The notes below the pieces were generated by a model. That model worked only from the letters and a program-made list of their open reading frames with translations, was not told the origin of the DNA and searched no databases. A stretch of 64,000 nucleotides of DNA from Janthinobacterium violaceinigrum (GTDB taxonomy: Bacteria > Pseudomonadota > Gammaproteobacteria > Burkholderiales > Burkholderiaceae_D), in the NCBI RefSeq assembly GCF_009208555.1, contig NZ_WFLI01000010.1:62001-126000 (forward strand), read 5' to 3'. A program made the translations under genes and the position numbers. The stretch's first letter is position 1. The number at the start of each line of letters is the position of its first letter. Shown here piece after piece: positions 43,691 through 54,007 of the stretch.

Positions 43691-44000
43691 GCGGTCTCCA
43701 GAGGAATGTAGGTGGTAGCGCTGGCGTCCCGCAGGACGGCCACCGCGCACGGTCTAATGCCGAAAACCAAGTCTAGCAGCGCTTTTTTAACCAGCCTGAT
43801 ACAAAACGAACAAGTGACGATACTTTCTTTCAGAGTGTTGTTTTTGCTGCATACCGATACTCTCGCGCATAGTGGACCTGCAAAAGAGTATCGAATTGCG
43901 GTTTTGGAGTATCAGAAAGTATCAAAGCCTGGTGCTACATTGTGGTCGTGGTGCTAAGTACCTGAGCATTGCCAACGACAAAAAACACTGGAGACACACA
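43691..44000. other. Divergent control region between lamB and the polyol ABC operon
   Basis: 310 bases without a gene. It contains five GATACT-type half-sites (43819-43923), a candidate rightward -10 box TACATT at 43936-43941 and the ribosome sites of both genes. Confidence 0.6.
43819..43923. promoter_or_regulatory. Five GATACT half-sites, probable AraC-family operators
   Basis: Two copies read rightward (GATACTTTC at 43819-43827, GATACTCTC at 43856-43864) and three read leftward (AAGAGTATC at 43884-43892, TGGAGTATC at 43905-43913, GAAAGTATC at 43915-43923). The last overlaps the expected -35 position for TACATT at 43936, the usual place for an AraC-type activator. Confidence 0.55.
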
Positions 44001-45311
44001 ATGAAACGTTCCGCCATTGCCGCGCTGTGCGCCGGCGCCTTTTGCCTCAGCTCGTCCGCTTTTGCCGCCACCGACCTGGTCATCGCCACCGTCAACAACG
44101 GCCACATGATCGAAATGCAAAAGCTCAGCAAATTCTTTGAACAAGCCAATCCCGACATCAAGCTCAAGTGGGTGACCCTGGAAGAGGGCGTCTTGCGCCA
44201 GCGCATGACGACCGATATCGCCACCAAGGGCGGCCAGTTCGACGTGATGACCATCGGCCTGTATGAAACCCCCATCTGGGGCAAGAAAAACTGGCTGATT
44301 CCCATCAAGCCGGATGCCAAATACGATATCGACGACTTGCTGCCGGCCATCCGCGAGGGGCTCTCCGGCGACGGCAAGCTGTATGCATCGCCGTTCTACG
44401 GCGAAAGCTCGATGATCATGTACCGCAGCGATCTGGTCAAAAAGGCAGGCGTGACGATCGAGGACCGCCCCACCTGGAACCAGCTGCGCGACGTGGCGGC
44501 CAAGCTGCACGATCCGGCCAATGGCGTGTACGGCATCTGCCTGCGCGGCAAGCCGGGCTGGGGCGACAACATGGCCCTGATCACCACCATGGCCAATTCC
44601 TATGGCGGCCAGCTGTTCGACATGCAATGGAAGCCGCAATTCACGAGCAAGCCGTGGAAAGACGCCGTCACCATGTATGTGGACCTGATGAAGAAGTACG
44701 GCCCACCGGGCGCGGCTGCCAACAGTTTTAATGAAAACCTCGCGCTGTTTAACCAGGGCAAGTGCGGCATCTGGATCGACGCGACGATTGCCGCGTCCTT
44801 CATCACGGATCCCAAGCAAAGCAAGGTGGCCGACAAGGTGGCGTTCGCCCAGTCGCCCATCGGCGTGACGGAGCGGGGCGCCAACTGGCTGTGGATCTGG
44901 TCGCTGGCCATTCCCTCGAGCTCCAGGCATCCGAATGAGGCGCAGCGCTTCATCAACTGGGCCACGTCGCCCGACTACGTGAAACTGGTGGCCAAGGAAA
45001 CGAGCTGGGCCAACGTGCCGACCGGCACGCGCAAGTCCACGTATGCGAGCCCCGAATTCCAGAAAGTGGCGAAATTTGCCGCCGCCGAAGGCAAGGCCCT
45101 GGCCACCACGCGCGCCGTGCAAAGCACCTTGCCGCCATCGCCATATGTGGGTGTGCAATTCGCCTCGATCCCCGAATTCCAGGTGATCGGCGTGGCGGCC
45201 GGCCAGCAGATGGCGGCTGCACTGCTGGGCAAGGTGACGGTGGAGCAGGCGCTGGAATTGTCGCAGCAGACGGCCGAGCGGGAAATGCGCAAGGGCGGGT
45301 ACTACAAGTAA
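44001..45311 (+). CDS. smoE: Polyol ABC transporter, substrate-binding protein
   Basis: A 436-residue periplasmic solute-binding protein (family 1) of the sorbitol/mannitol group. A Sec signal ends in SSAFA-A, then TDLVIATVNNGHMIEMQKLS, with PFYGESSMIMYRSDL and ANWLWIWSLAIPSSSRHP later, as in SmoE/MtlE proteins. It would capture a hexitol or pentitol for the two permeases that follow. The ATG at 44001 has GGAG 8 bases upstream; the longer reading from 43872 runs through the operator region. A palindrome (family B) separates it from the permease genes. Confidence 0.87.
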   Translation: MKRSAIAALCAGAFCLSSSAFAATDLVIATVNNGHMIEMQKLSKFFEQANPDIKLKWVTLEEGVLRQRMTTDIATKGGQFDVMTIGLYETPIWGKKNWLIPIKPDAKYDIDDLLPAIREGLSGDGKLYASPFYGESSMIMYRSDLVKKAGVTIEDRPTWNQLRDVAAKLHDPANGVYGICLRGKPGWGDNMALITTMANSYGGQLFDMQWKPQFTSKPWKDAVTMYVDLMKKYGPPGAAANSFNENLALFNQGKCGIWIDATIAASFITDPKQSKVADKVAFAQSPIGVTERGANWLWIWSLAIPSSSRHPNEAQRFINWATSPDYVKLVAKETSWANVPTGTRKSTYASPEFQKVAKFAAAEGKALATTRAVQSTLPPSPYVGVQFASIPEFQVIGVAAGQQMAAALLGKVTVEQALELSQQTAEREMRKGGYYK

Positions 45312-45350
45312 GCCTGCTGCATAGTTTGCGTACCCCAACGGCATAAATCT

Positions 45351-45377
45351 GGGGTCGGACCCTGAGGGTCCGACCCC
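45351..45377. repeat. Dispersed palindrome, family B, copy 2
   Basis: GGGGTCGGACCCTGAG followed by its complement GGTCCGACCCC makes a perfect stem with a tiny loop, in the gap between the binding-protein and first permease genes. No U-run follows. As a stable mRNA hairpin it could favour binding-protein expression. Confidence 0.7.
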
Positions 45378-45426
45378 GGTACTTTAGCTTTGCGGGTTAT
45401 CGGTTCACCTGTCCCAAGAGAATATT

Positions 45427-46287
45427 ATGAAACGCATTATCCCCCGGACTTTGCTGACGCCGGCCGTGGTCGCCGTCTCCGTCATTTCCGTGATCCCGTT
45501 ATTGATCACCTTGTACTACTCGTTCGTGCGTTATTCGATGCTCGATCCCAGCGGCCATCCTTTCCATGGCCTGGCCAATTTCCATTTTTTCTTTACCGAT
45601 GCCTCGTTCCTGCCGGCATTGCAGAATACTTTTACCCTGCTGTTTTCCGTCATGCTCGTTACGGTGGTGCTGGGCACGGCGCTGGGCTTGCTGATCAATG
45701 AAGCGTTTCCGGGGCGCGCCGTCGTGCGCGTGCTGCTGATTTCGCCGTTTCTCGTCATGCCGGCCGTCAATGCCCTGATGTGGAAAAACATGCTGCTCAA
45801 CCCGATCTACGGCCTGTTCGCGCAGATCAGCATCTTCTTTGGCGCCACGCCCGTCGACTGGCTGTCGGCTCACCCCTTGTTTTCCATCATCATGATGGTC
45901 TCGTGGCAATGGCTGCCGTTTGCCTGCCTGATCTTTATGACGGCCCTGCAATCGATGGACCGCGAGCAGCTGGAAGCGGCCCGCATGGATGGCGCCACGT
46001 ACGTGCAGCAATTGCGCTACCTCTACATTCCCCACCTGGGCCGCGCCGTCTCGGTGGTGCTGATGATCGAGATGATCTTTTTGCTGTCGATCTTTGCGGA
46101 AATCTTTACCACCACGGGCGGCGGTCCCGGCTTCGACACGACCACCATCACCTTCATGATCTATCAGCAGGCACTGCTGTCCTATGACGTGGGAGCGGCC
46201 TCGGCCGGCGCCCTGTTCGCCGTGCTCATCGCCAACATCGCCGCCTTCTTCCTGATGCGCGTCATCGGCAAGAATCTGTCGAAATAA
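45427..46287 (+). CDS. smoF: Polyol ABC transporter, permease 1
   Basis: A 286-residue inner-membrane permease with six membrane segments, MalF-like. The EAA loop reads QLEAARMDGATYVQQLRYLYIPHLG (two pieces), and MILLSIF-type helices follow. It pairs with the next permease to form the channel for the sugar alcohol. A ribosome site is present upstream (AAGAGAAT). It is followed by the second permease after 10 bp. Confidence 0.88.
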   Translation: MKRIIPRTLLTPAVVAVSVISVIPLLITLYYSFVRYSMLDPSGHPFHGLANFHFFFTDASFLPALQNTFTLLFSVMLVTVVLGTALGLLINEAFPGRAVVRVLLISPFLVMPAVNALMWKNMLLNPIYGLFAQISIFFGATPVDWLSAHPLFSIIMMVSWQWLPFACLIFMTALQSMDREQLEAARMDGATYVQQLRYLYIPHLGRAVSVVLMIEMIFLLSIFAEIFTTTGGGPGFDTTTITFMIYQQALLSYDVGAASAGALFAVLIANIAAFFLMRVIGKNLSK

Positions 46288-46297
46288 GGAGACCTTG

Positions 46298-47116
46298 ATG
46301 CATAGCAAACTCAATCTGTATGGCCGCACGGCCGCCGCCTGGCTGTGTGCGCTGCTGCTGTTCTTTCCCATCTTCTGGCTGGGCCTGATGGCCTTCAAGA
46401 CGGAAGGGCAAGCCATTTCCACGCCGCCATTGCTGTTTTTTACGCCCACCCTCGACAGCTTCCGCGAAGTGCTGGCGCGCGACAATTACTTCGGCTACGC
46501 GTGGAATTCGCTGTTTACCAGCGTCGTCTCGACGGCCATCGGCCTGTTGATCGCCATCCCGGCCGCGTATTCGATGGCCTTCTTTCCCACGGGCGGCACC
46601 ATCGGCTTGCTGAAATTCATGCTCAGCTCGCGCTACATGCCGGGCGTGGGCGCACTGATGCCCATCTATATCTGCTACCAGTACTTCGGCCTGCTCGATA
46701 CGCGCATCGGCCTGACCATCATGTTCATGCTGATGAATTTGCCCATCATGATCTGGCTGCTGTACACGAGCATGAAGGAGCTGCCGCGCGAAATCCTGGA
46801 AGCGTCGCGCATGGATGGCGCCACCGTGTGGGATGAATTCCGTCATGTGGTGCTGCCCCTGTCCGTGGGCGGCATCGCGTCCACGGCCCTCGTGTGCATG
46901 GTGTGGTCGTGGAATGAATCGTTCTGGTCGCTGAACCTGGGCGCTTCCAACGCGGGCACCCTGGCCTGGTTGATCGCCTCGTATTCGAGCCCGGAAGGCT
47001 TGTTCTGGGCCAAATTGTCGGCCGCGTCGCTGATGGCGATCGCGCCCATCATGGCGCTGGGCTGGTTCTGCCAAAAACAACTGGTCCAGGGTATGACCTT
47101 TGGCGCAGTCAAGTAA
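46298..47116 (+). CDS. smoG: Polyol ABC transporter, permease 2
   Basis: A 272-residue MalG-like permease with six membrane segments and the EAA loop ILEASRMDGATVWDEFRHVVLP (two pieces). The GRTAAAWLCALLLFFPIFW start and the SRYMPGVGALMPIY segment are typical of SmoG/MtlG. AAGGAG lies 7 bases before the ATG at 46298; a TTG 3 bases earlier is less likely. The next gene, the ATPase, follows after a family A repeat. Confidence 0.88.
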   Translation: MHSKLNLYGRTAAAWLCALLLFFPIFWLGLMAFKTEGQAISTPPLLFFTPTLDSFREVLARDNYFGYAWNSLFTSVVSTAIGLLIAIPAAYSMAFFPTGGTIGLLKFMLSSRYMPGVGALMPIYICYQYFGLLDTRIGLTIMFMLMNLPIMIWLLYTSMKELPREILEASRMDGATVWDEFRHVVLPLSVGGIASTALVCMVWSWNESFWSLNLGASNAGTLAWLIASYSSPEGLFWAKLSAASLMAIAPIMALGWFCQKQLVQGMTFGAVK

Positions 47117-47129
47117 ATGATGCCTCCAT

Positions 47130-47227
47130 AAACCTACTGCGCGGCCCAATTTCGGCTCTCCGTTGCTCACTGTGCATGCGCACAGCCCCGCTACTCAAAC
47201 CGAACTTGAACCGCTCGCTACGGTTTC
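47130..47227. repeat. Dispersed 98-bp intergenic repeat, family A, copy 2
   Basis: Begins AAACCTACTGCGCG and ends CCGCTCGCTACGGTTT like the copy at 27579-27677, with a shared GCTCACTGTGC.TGCGCACAG core and more divergent flanks. It separates the second permease from the ATPase gene inside the operon. Confidence 0.75.
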
Positions 47228-47263
47228 TGGAAGCATCGAAAACAAATTAGAAATGAGACTATC

Positions 47264-49794
<2,531 letters not shown>

Positions 49795-49809
49795 CGGGGA
49801 GGGCGCGCC

Positions 49810-50727
49810 ATGCCACGCAAGGCCGATGCCGCATTGCCGCAGATGGAGCTGGAACAGCAGCGCGACGCCACGCCCGGCTTCGAGCCGAAAGGCAGTTTCG
49901 GCTTCATCCGCTACCTGGAGCACGGCTTTCCGAATTCGCTGGTGCGCTGGCACTATCACGACGAGTACGAACTGCACCTGATCGTCGAGACGAGCGGCAA
50001 GGTCTTCGTGGGCGACTACATCGGCCAGTTCACGCCCGGCCACCTGGTGCTGACGGGGCCCCGCGTGCCGCACAACTGGGTGTCGCTGGACACGCCGGCT
50101 GAAGGCGTGGCCCTGCGCGACATGGTGATCCAGTTTTCGCACCCGCCGCTGGCCTCGATGGCGGCCGTCATCCCGGAATTGAAAGGGATTTTCCCGCTGC
50201 TGCAGCGCGCGCTGCACGGCGTGGAATTCTTCGGCGTCAGCGAGCTGTCGCTGCGGCGCTTCCAGCGCATCCGCGACAGCAGCGGCCTGCCGCGCTTCAT
50301 CGAGTTCCTCACCTTGCTGGGCGAACTGGCGCAGACCAGCGACTACCAGCTGCTGTCGACGGTGCCCATGCAGTCGAGCGACGACGACGTGGCCCTGGCG
50401 CGCATCAGCTCGGCCATCAACTTCATCGTGCACAATTACAGCAGCCAGTTTTCGCTGAAACAGCTGGCCGAACAGGTGGACATGCCCGAGCGGACGTTTT
50501 CGCGCTTCTTCCGCAGTGCCACGGGCAACAGCTTCACGGATTTCGTCAACCGCCTGCGCATCAACAAGGCGTGCCAGCTGCTGATGGAGACGGAGCGCTA
50601 TGTCAGCAACATCTGCTACGAGGCGGGATTCAACAACGTGGCCAATTTCAACCGGCGCTTCCTGGAATTGAAGGGCATGACGCCGAAGGAGTTTCGCCAG
50701 CAGGCGCTGGGACGTTTTGGCGCATGA
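49810..50727 (+). CDS. AraC-family regulator 1 of the polyol locus
   Basis: A 305-residue regulator with an N-terminal cupin sensor domain (RWHYHDEYELHLIVETSG near residue 45; GDYIGQFTPGHLVLTGPRVPHNW, two pieces) and a C-terminal double helix-turn-helix AraC domain (KQLAEQVDMPERTFSRFFR; ICYEAGFNNVANFNRRFLE). It starts 15 bp after the dehydrogenase gene and is probably co-transcribed. A paralogue of the same layout follows. It likely activates the operon through the GATACT half-sites, which is inference. Confidence 0.9.
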   Translation: MPRKADAALPQMELEQQRDATPGFEPKGSFGFIRYLEHGFPNSLVRWHYHDEYELHLIVETSGKVFVGDYIGQFTPGHLVLTGPRVPHNWVSLDTPAEGVALRDMVIQFSHPPLASMAAVIPELKGIFPLLQRALHGVEFFGVSELSLRRFQRIRDSSGLPRFIEFLTLLGELAQTSDYQLLSTVPMQSSDDDVALARISSAINFIVHNYSSQFSLKQLAEQVDMPERTFSRFFRSATGNSFTDFVNRLRINKACQLLMETERYVSNICYEAGFNNVANFNRRFLELKGMTPKEFRQQALGRFGA

Positions 50728-50782
50728 GGCTTTTTGAGGTACATTGGATGGCACAGGCGGGGACAGCCTGGGAGAGACGAAC

Positions 50783-51709
50783 ATGGAACACCTGTGGCAG
50801 AAGGACAGCGAGCGCAAGGCGCCCGAGCTGGAACGCGAAAGCTACGACGGCATCATCAATTACCTGGAACATGGCTATCCCAGCTCGCGCGTGCGCTGGC
50901 ACTGCCATGAAGAGTACGAGCTGCACCTGATCGTCGCCACCAGCGGGCGATTGTTCGTGGGCGACTATATCGGCGAATTCTCGCCCGGCCACCTGGTGCT
51001 GACGGGGCCGCGCCTGCCGCACAACTGGATTTCCAACGTGATGCCGGAAGGGGGCGTGGCCCTGCGCGACATGATCGTGCAGTTCGCCCATGCGCCGCTG
51101 GCGGGCGCCGCGCGCGTCATCCCCGAACTGCGCGAGCTGCTGCCGCTGCTGGAGCGTTCCAGCTACGGCGTGGAGTTTTTCGAGATGGGCGCGGAAGCGG
51201 AGCAGCACCTGGCGCGCATCCGCGCCACGCATGGCGCCGAGCGCTTCGCCGAATTCGTCCAGCTGATGAGCAAGCTGGCGCGCACGGCCAACTACCGCCT
51301 GCTGTCGAGCGCCTCCCTGCGCTCGTACGACGACGATGCCACCCTGGCCAAGGTCAATTCCGTCCTCAACTACATCACGGACAATTACCGCGAGCCGATT
51401 TCGGCGGAAATGCTGGCCGAGCAGGTGGGCATGTCGCTGAGCAAGTTCTCGCGCTTCTTCCGCAAGGCCACGGGCAACAGTTTTACGGATTTCATCAGCC
51501 GGCTGCGCATCAACAAGGCGTGCCAGCTGCTGATGGATACCGATCACTATGTGTCGAACGTCTGCTATGACGTGGGTTTCCAGAACGTGGCCAACTTCAA
51601 TCGCCGCTTTTTGCAGGTGAAGGGCGTCACGCCCAAGGAATTCCGGCGCCAGGCGGACGGCCGCTTTGGCGGCATCGGCGGACCCGTGGCGGATGCGCCA
51701 CAGGCCTAG
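50783..51709 (+). CDS. AraC-family regulator 2, paralogue of the preceding gene
   Basis: A 308-residue protein with the same cupin plus AraC layout: RWHCHEEYELHLIVATSG, GDYIGEFSPGHLVLTGPR and VCYDVGFQNVANFNRRFLQ match the upstream protein nearly throughout, and both end in ADGRFG/ALGRFG-like segments. It arose by tandem duplication. GGGAGAGACG lies just before the ATG at 50783. The two may form heteromers or sense different polyols; the sequence does not tell which. Confidence 0.9.
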   Translation: MEHLWQKDSERKAPELERESYDGIINYLEHGYPSSRVRWHCHEEYELHLIVATSGRLFVGDYIGEFSPGHLVLTGPRLPHNWISNVMPEGGVALRDMIVQFAHAPLAGAARVIPELRELLPLLERSSYGVEFFEMGAEAEQHLARIRATHGAERFAEFVQLMSKLARTANYRLLSSASLRSYDDDATLAKVNSVLNYITDNYREPISAEMLAEQVGMSLSKFSRFFRKATGNSFTDFISRLRINKACQLLMDTDHYVSNVCYDVGFQNVANFNRRFLQVKGVTPKEFRRQADGRFGGIGGPVADAPQA

Positions 51710-51782
51710 CCGCTGTCATTGCCTTGTAACTTTGATTAGTTATGCTCCTCGGCTGACTCCACCCACCTTAGCCGAGGAATGC

Positions 51783-53837
51783 ATGAAGATTGCCGTAACG
51801 CCCATCCCGAAATTGACCCTGCTGGCCCTGGCCGCCGGCCTGACCCTGGCTGCCTGCGGCGGCAGCGACAATGCGCCGGCGGAGCCTTCCAAGCCCGTGG
51901 CGCAGACGGGCGTGTTCCTGGACGGCGCGGTGGAAGGCCTCGATTATGTGGCCGGCAGCGCGGCCAAGGCCAGCACCAATGCCAAGGGCGAATTCATTTG
52001 CAACCCCGGCGATACGGTGGCCTTCAGCGTGGGCGGCCTGGCCCTGGGCTCGGCGCCATGCGGCGCCATCGTCACGCCGCTGGCCCTGGCCGCCAGCACG
52101 AACGTGGCGGACGACAAGGTCGTCAACCGCCTGCTGGCGCTGCAACTGCTCGATGACGACAGCGATCCGTCGAACGGCATCAGGCTGACGGCCGAAGTGA
52201 AGGCGGCGCTGGCCGGCAAGACCCTGGACTTTGCCGGCGCCCCGGCCGTTTTCAACGCGGCACTGGCCGCACACCTGGGCAGCGTGGGCGGCAAGTTCGC
52301 CAGCCGTACGGTCGATGCCGAGCGCCGCGCCCTCGTGCGCGAGCATTTCGAAGATACCCTCGCCTCCAAGGCGGGCGCTCCCGTCAACGAGGCGCTGACG
52401 CAGGCCAATCCCGTGGGCGAAGTGAAAGTCACGGTGACGCGCTACCAGATCCAGGCGGCCGACAAATACTACGTGCCGTATGAAGGCGCGAATGCCAAGA
52501 TCAAGGGCGAATTCCCGAACGGCTTTTTGCCGTCGTACGGTTCGGGCCTGGCCTACAAGGGCAAGAACGCGGCCGGCGACCTGGAATTCTACGGCTTGAC
52601 GGACCGCGGCCCGAACGGCGACGGCCCGCTGGTGCCCGACCCATCGGGCAAGGGCACCATCGGCAGCAAGATCTTCCCGTCACCCAGTTTTACCCCGTCG
52701 TTTGGCGTGATCACGGTGGGCAAGAATGGCGCCGTGCTGGCGTCGAGCACGCCGATCAAGGTGTCCGCCACGGTCAACAGCTCGGGCTTGCCCGTGCCCG
52801 TGGGCTCGGTGGGCAACTCGGCCGAGATTCCCGTCATGGATGCGATGAAGTTCGATGCAAGCGGCAAGGCCGTCTTCAATGCGGGCGGCCTCGATTCGGA
52901 AGCCATCGTCGTCGATGCGAAGCGCAATGCGCTGTGGGTGTCGGACGAATACGGTCCCTTCATCGTCAAGATCGACGCCGCCACGGGCGTTATCCAGGCC
53001 AAGTACGAGCCGGGCAAGGGCTTGCCGGCGCTGTTCGCCAAGCGCCGCGCGAACCGCGGCATGGAAGGCATGACCCTGGACGCGAGCAACGACAAGCTGT
53101 ACGCCTTCCTGCAAAGCCCCCTGTCCGACGGCACGGCCATGTATTCGGTGACGAAGAAGGCCGAGCAGGTCGAGCGCTTCGCCCGCTTCACGCGCTGGAT
53201 CGAATTCGACCCGACCACGGGCACCAGCGGCAAGATGTATGCGTATCCGCTCAATGCCGCCGACTACCAGGATGGCCGCACGGGCAACGCCAAGCTGGGC
53301 GACATGGTGGCGCTGGGCGGCGGCAAGTTCCTCGTCATCGAGCAGGGCGCCGCGCCGTCGGGCAAGGTGTTCAACAAGCTGATGCTGGTCGAATTGAAGG
53401 GCGCCACCGATATTGCGGCTGCCGCCTTCAACGCGACGACGTCCGACCTGGAAAAGAGCAGCATGGGCGGCGCGGCCGTCAATGGCGCCGACTGGGCGGC
53501 TGTCACGCCGCTGAAGAAAACCCTGCTGCTGGACTTGAACGCCATCGGCTGGGCAGCGGAAAAGGCGGAAGGCCTGACCCTGGTCGACGACTCCACCATC
53601 GCGCTGGCCAACGACAATGACTTCGGCCTGAAAACCAAGATCTTTGACGCGAATGGCGTGGAAGTGGCCGACGCCGACGTGACCAAGTGCACTGTCGACG
53701 CCAACGGCGCCATCGTCACCAGCAGCGCCGTCGGCTGCACCGCTGGCAACACCATCCGCGTGGCGCGCGGCGACGACCGCGAACGCCCAAGCCGGCTGTG
53801 GATCGTGAAGTTCGCCAAGGCGCTCAATACGTATTGA
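51783..53837 (+). CDS. Phytase-esterase-like (PF13449-type) lipoprotein
   Basis: A 684-residue predicted lipoprotein; its lipobox is LAAC with Gly-Gly following. An N-terminal region of about 170 residues (GVFLDGAVEGLDYVAGS) resembles a small beta-rich domain found in other bacterial lipoproteins. From residue about 215 it matches the esterase-like activity of phytase family: YGLTDRGPNGDG, DSEAIVVDAKRNALWVSDEYGPF, RGMEGMTLD and IALANDNDFGL are beta-propeller motifs. Substrate is unknown; a phosphate or ester hydrolase role is possible. AGGA precedes the ATG at 51783. A terminator follows. Confidence 0.8.
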   Translation: MKIAVTPIPKLTLLALAAGLTLAACGGSDNAPAEPSKPVAQTGVFLDGAVEGLDYVAGSAAKASTNAKGEFICNPGDTVAFSVGGLALGSAPCGAIVTPLALAASTNVADDKVVNRLLALQLLDDDSDPSNGIRLTAEVKAALAGKTLDFAGAPAVFNAALAAHLGSVGGKFASRTVDAERRALVREHFEDTLASKAGAPVNEALTQANPVGEVKVTVTRYQIQAADKYYVPYEGANAKIKGEFPNGFLPSYGSGLAYKGKNAAGDLEFYGLTDRGPNGDGPLVPDPSGKGTIGSKIFPSPSFTPSFGVITVGKNGAVLASSTPIKVSATVNSSGLPVPVGSVGNSAEIPVMDAMKFDASGKAVFNAGGLDSEAIVVDAKRNALWVSDEYGPFIVKIDAATGVIQAKYEPGKGLPALFAKRRANRGMEGMTLDASNDKLYAFLQSPLSDGTAMYSVTKKAEQVERFARFTRWIEFDPTTGTSGKMYAYPLNAADYQDGRTGNAKLGDMVALGGGKFLVIEQGAAPSGKVFNKLMLVELKGATDIAAAAFNATTSDLEKSSMGGAAVNGADWAAVTPLKKTLLLDLNAIGWAAEKAEGLTLVDDSTIALANDNDFGLKTKIFDANGVEVADADVTKCTVDANGAIVTSSAVGCTAGNTIRVARGDDRERPSRLWIVKFAKALNTY

Positions 53838-53856
53838 TGTAGTTTGATGGACGTAA

Positions 53857-53902
53857 AAAAGCCGCCCCGCACAAGTAGTGTGCCGGGCGGCTTTTTTTTT
53901 TT
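53857..53902 (+). terminator. Terminator after the esterase-like gene
   Basis: AAGCCGCCC and GGGCGGCTT arms with an inner GCAC/GTGC step, followed by about eleven Ts. Confidence 0.88.
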
Positions 53903-53923
53903 AACCCTTGACGGCGAAAAACC

Positions 53924-53974
53924 GGGGTCGGTCGCTTCGCGATCGGAATACGTCCCACTGGGACGTATTCCCCC
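53924..53974. repeat. Dispersed palindromic repeat, family C, copy 2
   Basis: GGGGTCGGTCGCTT, GCGATCGG, then an inner palindrome (AATACGTCCC, actg, GGACGTATT) and CCCCC. The outer part matches the copy at 16604-16655, while the inner arms differ but keep their pairing. Confidence 0.6.
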
Positions 53975-54007
53975 ATCGGGCCTGCCCCCTGATTTTGCTT
54001 TTTCGGC

